A DNA stretch of 64,000 nt, from positions 62,001 to 126,000 of the forward strand of contig NZ_VOGY01000004.1 in the NCBI RefSeq assembly GCF_008033385.1, read 5' to 3'. Under the pieces are notes generated by a model, which did no database searches, was not told the origin of the DNA, and saw nothing but the letters and a program-made list of their open reading frames with translations. Below are positions 36,401-45,300 of this stretch, piece by piece. The position numbers and the translations under genes were made by a program. This DNA comes from Algibacter pacificus. GTDB taxonomy: Bacteria; Bacteroidota; Bacteroidia; Flavobacteriales; Flavobacteriaceae. Numbering within the stretch: position 1 is the stretch's first letter; every line of letters starts with the position of its first letter.

Positions 36401-37269
36401 CGTCTTGTTGCAGGACCTAATGACACTTTACCTATATCTTTAATTCGTATAGATGTATAATCTTCTGAAGTGACTACTGCATTTTCGATGTCTGAAATGG
36501 ATTTTACATACCCCAATCCGCGAACCAAATATTCGGCTTGATTGATTTCTAATGTTTGTGCACCAATATCTTTATTACTTTCCTTAACTGCTTTTACCAC
36601 TTGGTTTAACCCAATATTGTATTGACGCATTACTTCTGGATTCACATCTACTTGATATTCCCGAACATAACCACCAATAGAAGCCACTTCCGAAACACCT
36701 CTTGCAGATGATAAAGCATACTTTACATAGTAATCTTGAATGCTGCGTAGTTCGTGTAAATCCCAACCACCAGTTACGTTACCGTTTTCGTCACGACCTT
36801 CTAAAGTGTACCAAAATATTTGTCCTAATCCTGTAGCGTCTGGCCCCAAAGCGGGATTAACACCTTCGGGCAATAAACTACTTGGTAAAGAATTGAGTTT
36901 TTCGAGAATACGACTTCTACTCCAGTAAAATTCTATGTCTTCTTCAAAAATAATATAGATACTTGAAACCCCAAACATAGAAGAACTCCGAATGGTTTTT
37001 ACGCTAGGAATCCCCAATAAAGAAGTGGTTAATGGATAGGTAATTTGATCTTCTATATCTTGAGGTGAACGCCCCTCCCATTTGGTAAAAACGATTTGTT
37101 GATTTTCGCCTATATCTGGAATAGCATCTACAGCAACAGGGTTACTTGGTAAAAATCCTGTATCCCAATTGAAAGGAGCATTGATTGTTCCCCAACCTAT
37201 AAATAGGACTAGTATTAAAACTGAAACGAGTTTATTCTCGATAAGAAATTTGATTGCTTTATTAAGCAT
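33484..37269 (-). CDS. cusA: CusA/CzcA-family heavy-metal RND efflux pump
   Basis: A 1261-residue proton-driven pump, about 200 longer than E. coli CusA. Family marks are NAPFNWDTG-type start, KWEGRSPQDIEDQITYPL, the first helix block GIAIAIGTMVDVGVILSENI with the Asp of the proton relay, the porter segments, and GIATDDGVVMATYLTQ. Two insertions stand out: a membrane insert of about 110 residues at 595-700, and a soluble insert near 780-840 (NENGQRQRYKVNDDG). The membrane insert contains a DNA heptamer repeat encoding KFHFSPFTFHFSLS. The adaptor's domain content favours Cu/Ag, but Zn or Co cannot be excluded. Confidence 0.95.
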   Translation of the reverse strand: MLNKAIKFLIENKLVSVLILVLFIGWGTINAPFNWDTGFLPSNPVAVDAIPDIGENQQIVFTKWEGRSPQDIEDQITYPLTTSLLGIPSVKTIRSSSMFGVSSIYIIFEEDIEFYWSRSRILEKLNSLPSSLLPEGVNPALGPDATGLGQIFWYTLEGRDENGNVTGGWDLHELRSIQDYYVKYALSSARGVSEVASIGGYVREYQVDVNPEVMRQYNIGLNQVVKAVKESNKDIGAQTLEINQAEYLVRGLGYVKSISDIENAVVTSEDYTSIRIKDIGKVSLGPATRRGILDKEGAEVVGAVVVARYGANPMEVINNVKEKIKELSTGLPSKVLADGRTSQVTIVPFYDRTELIQETLGTLNEALTLEILITILVIIIMVFNLRASVLISGLLPVAVLMVFIAMKLFGVDANIVALSGIAIAIGTMVDVGVILSENIIRHLDENDNIIPTERGMSNEEFHKKLPINTVVYNATAEVSGAIVTAVMTTIISFIPVFTMIGAEGKLFRPLAFTKTFALTASIIVALFLIPPFAAYLFRKKSVKSHFKYILNGVLILLGIAAIIYGYWLGLILIAFGAIALLSLILEKNKFHFSPFTFHFSLSINFINIIISASAIVLLLAEYWRPLGADKSIFWNLIFVSVICFGLLGFFSLFIKYYTRILTWCLDHKLLFLSVPTAIVIGGFFIMKNTDKEFMPSLNEGSFLLMPTSMPHSGVEENKRVLQQLDMAVASIPEIETVVGKAGRTASALDPAPLSMYENIIQYKTEYMLNENGQRQRYKVNDDGEFILKNGRSLHAEHKAWQSINRKEQLIPDKDGKYYRNWRPEIQSPDDIWNEIVKVTKLPGVTSAPKLQPIETRLVMLQTGMRAPMGIKVKGQDLKQIEAFGVQLENILKQTEGVKKEAVFADRIVGKPYLLINIDREKIARYGLTIEEVQNVLKVAVGGMVLTQTVEGRERYGVRVRYPRELRSNPTDLQQIYIPVGKGSSVPLSELATIGYEQGPQVIKSEDTFLVGYVLFDKLDDFAEVSVVENAQALILEKIDSGELIVPKGINYAFTGTYENQLRAEKTLSVVVPLALAIIFLILYFQFRSVATSLMVFIGIAVAFAGGFVMIWLYGQDWFFNFNVFGENMRGLFQMHPINLSVAVWVGFIALFGIATDDGVVMATYLTQTFDRNTPDNKKEIRASIVEAGEKRIRPCLMTTATTILALLPILTSTGRGSDIMIPMAIPSFGGMLIALITLFVVPVLFSWKAEFFLIRKEKKRE
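35469..35503. repeat. Five-copy GTGAAAR heptamer repeat inside cusA
   Basis: Five units in a row: GTGAAAA, GTGAAAG, GTGAAAG, GTGAAAA, GTGAAAT. The unit length of 7 is not a multiple of three, so gain or loss of one unit would shift the cusA frame. In the present state the frame is open. Confidence 0.9.
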
Positions 37270-37298
37270 ATTTTTTGATAATTAAACAGTTAGACAAA

Positions 37299-37353
37299 GG
37301 TGTTATGACAACACCGGGTACAGCAAATTATCCTTATGGCATAAAGCCATAGG
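37299..37353. other. Two hairpins between the HYC_CC_PP gene and cusA
   Basis: GGTGTT pairs with AACACC (37299-37315); CCTTATGGC pairs imperfectly with GCCATAGGG (37332-37353). Neither is followed by a T-run on the minus strand. They lie within the 108-base gap upstream of cusA and could be a leader or processing structure. Confidence 0.5.
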
Positions 37354-37377
37354 GTAACACAGTCTATTGTTTAAAAA

Positions 37378-37791
37378 TCAAATTAAATAAGTCTCGTCAA
37401 TCTTGAAGATTTGCCTGACGACGAGTGGCGGTTTATAATCTTTGAAAGAAGATACGCTTTTATCTAGATTTTCAAAAAGATTAATATATGTGTAAACAAA
37501 TAAAGCAATGACCACCTGCTGTTCGAATGAAATTTTACCTGCTTGTAATTGCAGTTCGTCTTGTCCATTAACAACTATTTGCTCATCATCGCAACAACTT
37601 TTCTTGGTTATTGAACAACCATCTGTAGAAGGTTTTTCCATTTCCATTCCGCAACCTTTGGCTTTATGGAACATAGCAGTTTCTACTAAAGTATCTCCAC
37701 AATAATGCATATCAATGGTGAACGACATTGTAGAGAATAACACTACAAAAGCCATTAATAAGGACATTATTTTATATAATACTTGGTTCAT
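37378..37791 (-). CDS. HYC_CC_PP family protein
   Basis: A 137-residue exported or anchored protein. After a hydrophobic start it shows the family's namesake motifs in order: MHYCGD (about 28-33), KSCCDD (about 64-69) and YKPPL (about 119). Five to six Cys, some Met and His suggest metal binding in the periplasm. The family is found beside CusA-type metal pumps in Bacteroidetes. It precedes cusA by 108 bases on the same strand and is probably the first gene of the efflux operon. Its exact role is not known. Confidence 0.85.
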   Translation of the reverse strand: MNQVLYKIMSLLMAFVVLFSTMSFTIDMHYCGDTLVETAMFHKAKGCGMEMEKPSTDGCSITKKSCCDDEQIVVNGQDELQLQAGKISFEQQVVIALFVYTYINLFENLDKSVSSFKDYKPPLVVRQIFKIDETYLI

Positions 37792-37906
37792 ATTAATTGG
37801 AAAGGTCTAAAATTTACAACTATTAATTTTGTTTAATAGAAAATATGGTAGGAGGCTTTTAGAGCGCATTATAAAATTTAACATAAAGCTATTTACGGTA
37901 ATATCT

Positions 37907-37938
37907 AAAGAAAACCGACGACCAAACTGCCGCCGGTT
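37907..37938 (-). terminator. Terminator of the sigma/SusCD/protease operon
   Basis: On the minus strand AACCGGCG pairs with CGTCGGTT (one G-T pair) and is followed by TTCTTT. It is 56 bases after the stop of the DUF3347 gene and upstream of the HYC_CC_PP gene. Confidence 0.75.
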
Positions 37939-37993
37939 TAAAGACTAATTCAACTTTTATAATTTACTTGACAACATTTTGCTAAGCCATTTA

Positions 37994-38518
37994 CTATTGT
38001 ATAGTTGCCTTAACTTTCCCACAAGTCAACATGTTTTTGGGGTAGTATGGATTTTTTATTTCTTTACTATCGCTAACCCAAGTAACGCCAGTCATTGGGC
38101 ATATTTGCTGATGCAGTGCCACATGATCGGCTTTTAGTTTTTCGGCAATTTCCCAAAATTTTACAGAAAGACTTTCAAAAAATATACGCTGATCATTTAT
38201 GTTTGTAGTTTCGGCTAACTGAGACGCTAATTCTATAAGTTCTGTTCGTGTTTTTGTTGCCGTACTCATTTGGTCTAAAGTTAACTTTTTGAATTTAAAC
38301 AGATCTATAGAATTTTTAAATTCTATAGCATGAGATATTGCTCCTTTACTATCAGATTGTAATAAATCTTCCTTTATTTTCAAATAATTATCTGTAATTT
38401 CCCGTTTAAGCACTTCTCGTTTTTCAACCAAATCTTTAGAAACTTCCTGACTAGAGGATAATTGAGCTTGTGAGTAACTGCATATACCTAAAGCTAAAGC
38501 TATTAATAAATTTTTCAT
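37994..38518 (-). CDS. Secreted DUF3347 domain protein
   Basis: A 174-residue protein: signal peptide MKNLLIALALGICSYSQA, then a helical DUF3347 domain ending in CPMTGVTWVSDSKEI and PYYPKNMLTCGKVKATIQ. The same pattern (CPM, NPY, MLTCG, VK) ends the CusB adaptor in the neighbouring operon. Conserved Cys, Met and His are candidate copper ligands. Its ATG overlaps the stop of the protease gene by four bases (ATGA), so translation is coupled. It is last in the ECF sigma-linked operon. The function of DUF3347 is not established. Confidence 0.88.
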   Translation of the reverse strand: MKNLLIALALGICSYSQAQLSSSQEVSKDLVEKREVLKREITDNYLKIKEDLLQSDSKGAISHAIEFKNSIDLFKFKKLTLDQMSTATKTRTELIELASQLAETTNINDQRIFFESLSVKFWEIAEKLKADHVALHQQICPMTGVTWVSDSKEIKNPYYPKNMLTCGKVKATIQ

Positions 38519-40944
38519 ATTGTTTTATTGATTTTTTTATTGATTTTTTCCATCTCTATTAAAATAAACTCTAAATGAGACTTGTTGATACCCTTTTCTC
38601 CTTTAATTAATCTATTAACTGTTTTTTTTAGTTCTATCAAATGCTCTCTTCCATATAAAACAACATCACTTCGCTGCGCTGTAGTTAATAATTTCCCAGG
38701 AGTTGGTATGAGTAAAGTTTCCATTTTTTCAAGATAGCTACGTTGAAGGCTTCGTCGATAAAAATCAAATTTTTCATCACCTTTAAATTTAACCCATACT
38801 GTTTCTTTTAAATTATTTAAAAATTCTGGAACCGTGCAAGCATCTTCGTATTGAATCGATTTCTGACTTAAATTATAAAGCATACCCGAGCTCAACAGCA
38901 TTAATAAAACCTGATTTTGTTCCTCGGAGATTTGTTCACTTGCTTTTAAAGAAATTAATTGATCAATTTCCTTTGGGTACATCCATAAAGGCGCCTCAAA
39001 TAGTTGTCTTCCTAAGTAATCAATGGCTTTTTTAACTTTTTCTTTAGGTATACCCTGATATACGGCACCACTTTGATCTACTGTTTTCTTTGTAATGTAA
39101 TCGTTTCCAATGTATTTTAAAACGTGATACAAATATCTTCGGTATTGTTTTACTACTACTTTGTGCATATCAGACAGGTTATTATATGCATCATTGGGTT
39201 CGTAGGTCCAATTTATTAAATTCTCAGCAACACGCTTAAGGTTTTTAATCCCATAATCACTTGCCAATACAGCATCGTCGCCAAGGTCTTCCCTCTGACT
39301 TAGCGGGTTTCTATCTTTTCCTTCACCTCCAAACCATAATTTAGGGTTATTAGTTAAAGAATCTGTGGTCATTTTTAATAACAGGCCTTCTTCCTGAAAC
39401 TCATCTTTAGCGTTTGGATAAAAGCTATAGCCCCATTTAACGGCCCATTTATCATAAATTCCTATTCTAGGATATATGCCTACAGGGCTAATACTATCTT
39501 CAGGTTGAGCCACGTAGTTAAAACGTGCGTAATCCATTATTGATACGGTATGTCCATTAGCTTCAACCCATTGCTTATCTCTAAGCTTTTCCACAGGTGT
39601 TGCAATACTAGCCCCCATATTATGGCGCAAACCTATAGTATGACCAATTTCGTGCGAAGACACAAACCGAATTAGTTGTCCCATAACCTCATCATCCAAA
39701 TGCATTTTTCTTGCTCTAGGATCTATAGGTCCAGCCTGTACCATATACCATTGTTGAACGAGTTTCATTACATTGTGATACCAACCCACATGACTTTCAA
39801 TAATTTCTCCACTCCTTGGATCGCTTATTCTTGGTCCGTAAGCATTTGGAGTTTCAGAAGCGTAATATCGAACTACCGAATAGCGTGCATCTTCTAGACT
39901 CATTGTAGCATCGTCTTCAGGCCATTCTTTTCCAATAATGGCGTTTTTAAATCCCGCAGCTTCAAAAGCTACCTGCCAATCATTGATTCCCGCTATTAAA
40001 TAGGGTCTCCATTTTTTTGGTGTCGCAGGATCTATATAATAAACTATTTGTTTTTTTGGCTCTACTAGCTCGCCTTTAAGATACTTTTCTATATCCTCTT
40101 CCTTTGGTTCTAGACGGTAACGTTGAACGATTTGTTTTGATTCGGCTCGCTGCTGTTCATCGGAAAACAAAACATATTTGTTAGCAAAATACCCAACGCG
40201 CTCGTCAAAAAAACGTTTACGCATTGGTATTTTTGGTAACAACACTATAGAAGTATTCAATTTAAGCGTAATACTTCCTACAGAAGATAACGATTTTTTA
40301 AAAGTTTTAATGGTTTTAACCTCAACATTAATAGCATAAACATTTATATCTTCAATAAAAGATCTATCGTTTGCTTGCGATGATAATTTATGATCGGTCT
40401 TCTCCTTGTCTGATAATGAAAACACTGGATTATCCTTTTTAAAAGCATTGGTTACCTCAATAACTGTGTTACCTGTTATTGGGTTAATTGTTTTTATTGG
40501 AAAGGATTCAACTATTGGATTTTCGTTACTTCCAGCCAATGCTTTAGCTAGCATAGCATCTTCAGAGCGTACATCTTGTTTGTAGTGCAAAGCTCTTAAA
40601 AAAACATTGTTATTATTCCCTTTTTCAAAATAAATAGTTTGTTCATTAGCTTTTTCTCCTCCAAAACGCCCCATACCTTCTGGGGTTGACAGATACCTTG
40701 TTACGACCAACATATACCGATTAAATAAACTATCTGGTATTTGAAAGTATAATTTTTCGTCCACCTTACTAACAGAAAACAACCCCACTTTGGTCAAGGA
40801 ATCGTTACTAATTATTTTACTATAAGGTTTAATACCTTTTTGTTGTGTACTATCGGGCTTTTTGTTTTGATTAGTTTGAGCCGTTAAACACTGTTGTCCT
40901 GAAATAAACAGGATTAGTATTAGATATACTAGCTTGTTGATCAT
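38515..40944 (-). CDS. Secreted zinc-dependent metalloprotease (DUF5117/DUF5118/DUF4953 type)
   Basis: An 809-residue exported protein. After the signal peptide come DUF5118- and DUF5117-like regions (LFSVSKVDEKLYFQIPDSL; RYLSTPEGMGRFGGEKANE). The catalytic domain has HEIGHTIGLRH at residues 431-441, which fits the metzincin consensus HExxHxxGxxH with all three His ligands, and the later SIMDYARFNY supplies the Met-turn-like segment. It probably cuts proteins outside the cytoplasm. It starts 2 bases after SusD, so the SusC/SusD pair may import its products, as in RagAB peptide uptake. Confidence 0.9.
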   Translation of the reverse strand: MINKLVYLILILFISGQQCLTAQTNQNKKPDSTQQKGIKPYSKIISNDSLTKVGLFSVSKVDEKLYFQIPDSLFNRYMLVVTRYLSTPEGMGRFGGEKANEQTIYFEKGNNNNVFLRALHYKQDVRSEDAMLAKALAGSNENPIVESFPIKTINPITGNTVIEVTNAFKKDNPVFSLSDKEKTDHKLSSQANDRSFIEDINVYAINVEVKTIKTFKKSLSSVGSITLKLNTSIVLLPKIPMRKRFFDERVGYFANKYVLFSDEQQRAESKQIVQRYRLEPKEEDIEKYLKGELVEPKKQIVYYIDPATPKKWRPYLIAGINDWQVAFEAAGFKNAIIGKEWPEDDATMSLEDARYSVVRYYASETPNAYGPRISDPRSGEIIESHVGWYHNVMKLVQQWYMVQAGPIDPRARKMHLDDEVMGQLIRFVSSHEIGHTIGLRHNMGASIATPVEKLRDKQWVEANGHTVSIMDYARFNYVAQPEDSISPVGIYPRIGIYDKWAVKWGYSFYPNAKDEFQEEGLLLKMTTDSLTNNPKLWFGGEGKDRNPLSQREDLGDDAVLASDYGIKNLKRVAENLINWTYEPNDAYNNLSDMHKVVVKQYRRYLYHVLKYIGNDYITKKTVDQSGAVYQGIPKEKVKKAIDYLGRQLFEAPLWMYPKEIDQLISLKASEQISEEQNQVLLMLLSSGMLYNLSQKSIQYEDACTVPEFLNNLKETVWVKFKGDEKFDFYRRSLQRSYLEKMETLLIPTPGKLLTTAQRSDVVLYGREHLIELKKTVNRLIKGEKGINKSHLEFILIEMEKINKKINKTI

Positions 40945-40946
40945 AG

Positions 40947-42371
40947 TTAAAATGGTACTTTTTCGTTTGTATTTAAAGTAAGATTTGGGTTTTTAGTTAA
41001 CGCAGACAAAGGAAATGGGATAATATACAATCTAGAATCTGGTTTTAAAACGTAGGTTTCCTGCGGAACGGTTTGATTTACAATAGGAAATACACGGGTT
41101 ATGGTTTTAGCATACTCGGGTTCGTTATTGAATCGTTTAAGATCGAAAAAACGATGAAACCCAAAAAGTAACTCTTTTCTACGTTCGTTTATAATAAGTT
41201 CCATGGTCTCCTTTCTAGTTGAAGGCACTTGCAAATCTGTTGTTTCTAAAAGTATTCGTTTGGCTCTTAAAGTGTTCAATATATCAATGGCCTCACTCAA
41301 TTTATTCTCTCTAGCATAACATTCTGCAAGCATTAAATATACTTCGGTAGTTTTCATGCCTACCGTGGGGTTGAAGTATTTTTTGTAACGTACATTCCAA
41401 TATGCGGTATTAGATCCTTGATCTAAAAATGAAGTTGATGTTGAATTAAAAAACAAGTTAAAACGCGCATCGTTATCTCCAAAAAGATTAACTAATTCGG
41501 GACTAATAATAGAAATGAACGCAAAATTCATCTCGGTATATCCAGACATGTACATATAACTTAATACTTCTACATTATCTTCTGCAGGTACGGAAACCGC
41601 ATTTGGCCCGCCCTGTTCATTATAAGCTACTAAATCAAAAATTTGATTGTTATAACTAAGAGACTCTTCAGCAGCTTGTTTTGCTTCTGCTACCTCTCTT
41701 TTAAACAAATGCACCTTACTTTTAAAGGCATAAGCAAAAGCTAAAGACGGGTGATAAACATCTAGGGGAACTTCTTCTAAGTATGGCAGCGCTTCTTCAA
41801 TATCTCTTTGTATAAAATTATAAACTTCTGCTACAGTTGATTTTTTAGGTTTTGCTTCCAAATCAAATTTATCCATAATACAAATTCCTCCATCTGTCTC
41901 AGCGGTTTCAGGGTCAAAGGCTTTTGCGTAGGTGTTTACTAGTAAAAAATGATCGAAGGCTCGGTAAATTTTGGCTTCGGCTTTTGCTAATTGTTTGGTA
42001 TGGTCATCACCTTCACTATCATCAACCAAAGAAATAATTGTATTCCATCTATTGATATATGAATATGCTTGATTGTAAAAGCTTGAATTTTTAAGTAATG
42101 CCACCCTATCTGTAGTTTCATCAAAAGTAAAATTAATGATATCAATGTTTGGTGTTTGCCCTATTACATAAGATTCTCTCATCCATTGATCATCTGATAG
42201 ATATTGAAAGTTATTAACCGGATATGCTCTGTTGGGCAGGGATACCATTTCATGAAAATCTGAAGCGTTTTCGATAACCAACGCTCCTTTTGGCGTAATA
42301 TCAGTATAATCTTCACAAGAAGTTACTACTAACATTAGTAGTGGAAAAATAATTATATATATATATTTCAT
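40947..42371 (-). CDS. SusD/RagB family lipoprotein
   Basis: A 474-residue SusD partner. The lipobox is LMLVVTSC (Cys19). SusD features: TPKGALVIENASDFHEMV, TPR-like helices around AKAEAKIYRAFDHFLLVNTY, and the C-terminal NERRKELLFGFHRFFDLKRF. It lies 5 bases after SusC. Shorter than the first SusD in the window; clearly a different subfamily. Its substrate is not known, but the protease that follows favours peptides. Confidence 0.94.
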   Translation of the reverse strand: MKYIYIIIFPLLMLVVTSCEDYTDITPKGALVIENASDFHEMVSLPNRAYPVNNFQYLSDDQWMRESYVIGQTPNIDIINFTFDETTDRVALLKNSSFYNQAYSYINRWNTIISLVDDSEGDDHTKQLAKAEAKIYRAFDHFLLVNTYAKAFDPETAETDGGICIMDKFDLEAKPKKSTVAEVYNFIQRDIEEALPYLEEVPLDVYHPSLAFAYAFKSKVHLFKREVAEAKQAAEESLSYNNQIFDLVAYNEQGGPNAVSVPAEDNVEVLSYMYMSGYTEMNFAFISIISPELVNLFGDNDARFNLFFNSTSTSFLDQGSNTAYWNVRYKKYFNPTVGMKTTEVYLMLAECYARENKLSEAIDILNTLRAKRILLETTDLQVPSTRKETMELIINERRKELLFGFHRFFDLKRFNNEPEYAKTITRVFPIVNQTVPQETYVLKPDSRLYIIPFPLSALTKNPNLTLNTNEKVPF

Positions 42372-42376
42372 AGCTA

Positions 42377-45300
42377 TTAAATATTAAGGTTAAGTCCAAA
42401 TAAAAAGGTTTTAGGTAGTGATATACTTCTGGTACCGGTATTAGGCGAGTATACCTCTGGATCAATACCATTTCCTGCTGCACTCCAATACCAAAGGTTA
42501 TTAATTTGAAAAGTCATTTTAGCAGATGATAACTTAATTTTTTTTGTAAGATACTCTGGAAGATTATATGCTAACGAGATATTTCTTAGCTTTACATAAT
42601 CACCGTTTACTACATTGACATCAGAATTTATCCATTGGTTACTAATAGTACTTGCATTATTTCTTATGCTTTCATCAAAATCTACAAATAATCGGGTATT
42701 GTTATTTTGTTGGGTATCTGTATAGCGATCCACTATTCTTCTGTCATTAAGTTCATCAGAATTTAGGGCTAAAACGTCCTTACGCATAACGTTACCTCCA
42801 GAGAAAACAAACAATAGATTTAATTCTAATTGTTTATAAGAAAATCTTTGTGAAAAAGATCCGGTATATTTTGGTAATAAGCTTCCCATGTTTACAAGGG
42901 CATCTGGGTTTGTTATTGTTTTGATACTATCAGATAAAGGGTTTCCATCATCATCAAAAAGGATTGAAGGTTCGCCATTTTCATCAAGTGCATAAGGATA
43001 TCCATTAGTAATACCGCCATGCTTATAAGCATACAAACTATTATAGGTTTCTCCTTCGATAAAATAATCTAATGGAGAACTTACATAAACAAACGCATCA
43101 GATGGTTCTCTAGTCACTTTATCTACAGTTGTTTTGTTAAAACCAAACACTAAGTTGGATGACATTTTAAAATCTCCGTTATGGTACCAATCCGAACCTA
43201 TACTTAATTCTATTCCTTTGTTAAGTAAAGCACCCGCATTAACTCTTCTTGTTAAAGCTCCAACGGTAGGGTCTAAATCTGTGGTTGTCAATAAGTCTGA
43301 ACTATACTTACGATAAACATCTATGCTTCCGCGTAATTTACTTTGCAGCACACTAAAATCTAATCCTAAATTTGTAGTTTCAGTTTTTTCCCATCTTAAT
43401 TTTGGATTTGGTTGCGTTGTAATATCTATATATTCTAATGATCTATATAGTCTATCATTTCTCCACCTAGCAATAACATTTGGAGTTGTTGACTGATCTA
43501 CAACACCAGTATACCCATGAGTTGCTCTTAGTTTTAGTGAGTTAACCCAAGTGATATGTTTCATAAAATTCTCGCTAGTAATATTCCAACCTAAACCAAC
43601 AGACCACAATGGGCGATTTTTATATTTTGAATCTACCCCAAATAAATCTGCGCGATCAACACGGTAACTACCAGTTAAATTGTATTTAGACAACAAGGTA
43701 TAGTTAACAGAGCTGTAAACTGAAAAATAGCGATGTAATATTTCTTGTTGCACAGTAGACAGTGCTGATAATGTTTTATTACGTCCGTATATATAACTTG
43801 GCACGCCTGATTCACTAAGATCTTGGGTGTTTAACGTGTTAAATGTTAAGGTTACAGGATTATACCCATAACTCAAACTTTCAACACTTCTTGGAACAAA
43901 AGTTTCACGCATTTCAAAACCAGCTATTGCACTAAGAAAGTGCTTACCTTCACCAAACTCCTGACTATAATCTAGTTGATTTCTAAAGGAGTAATTTCTT
44001 GCTTGTCTTGTAGATTGTCTATAACGCCCGCCTTCAGAAAAACCATCCAAATAACTGTATGTATCATTACTAGAATCATAGCCAGTTAAAGTATTTATAG
44101 CATAGCGCATTTTATAGGCATCTTGCTCGTAATATTGATCACTATCTGTTCTTACAGTTTCATGCTGATATTGAGAGCTAAGGCTAAGACCTTTCCATAA
44201 TTTTAATCTTAATTTGGCAAAGGCTCTTAAGTTTAAAGATTTACTTTGTGTTACTCCTTCTTGAAGCGCTTGTAAAACATTAAATGTTACTGGATTAAAC
44301 CCATTTAAATCGGCTATTTGAGAGGCAACAATTGGATTAATTTCACTACTTGATGTAAAACCGTCGGTAATACGCACAAATGGTGATGTAACAAGATTAC
44401 CATTTTCATCGGTAATTCTTTCATATCGCTTTTGAATATTAAAATCCCCATAGCTAGAATCCGTGATATCCGCATTTCTAACAGTTCCGTTAAGCCCAAC
44501 AGTAACATCTAAACTGTTGTTTACTTTATAACTGCTTTTTGCATAAAGATTAAAAGATTGATCGGAATTATACTTTATACGATTGTCTGTATGGTCATAA
44601 TTAAAGGAAACATAGGTGTTTTGCCTCCCAGAACCTCCAGAAAAAGAAATATTGTAACGTTTCCTGAATTCATCTTGCCATACATTATCTCTATAATCAT
44701 TGATATAATCGTTATTTCTCCACTGAGAGATTGTACCATCAAAATCTAATTGAGAGATATTACCAACTTCTAAATCCCTATTTAACTGATATAAAGGACT
44801 GTAATATAAAATTCTACTACTACCAATTTCTCCATAATTATCAAACATTGTGGCAATATCACCAAATCTATTACGCTCTCTATTGTAAACCGCCTGTTCA
44901 AAATCTATTATATCACTTGTAGAAGCATAATTTAAATCTTTAAGATTAGGTTTTGTTGAAACAAAATAATCTGCATTAACATTAACCTTTAATTTCCCAT
45001 TTCCCTTTTTGGTTGTTAATACAATAATACCATTGGCAGCTCTCGAGCCATAAATGGATGCTGCTGCAGCGTCCTTAAGTACGTTTATACTCTCTATATC
45101 ATAAGGATTAATTTCTTCTAGCGTTAGTTCTGTAGGTAAACCATCAATCACAATAAGTGGGCTATAGCCAACCTCTACTGAAGAAAAAGTACCTATACCG
45201 CGCAGAATAGGCCTATCTGCAGATGCTCCAAATGGATTTTTTTGATATAATAATCCTGCAACACGACCTTCAAGCGCTGTTAACAAATCTGAATTAACAT

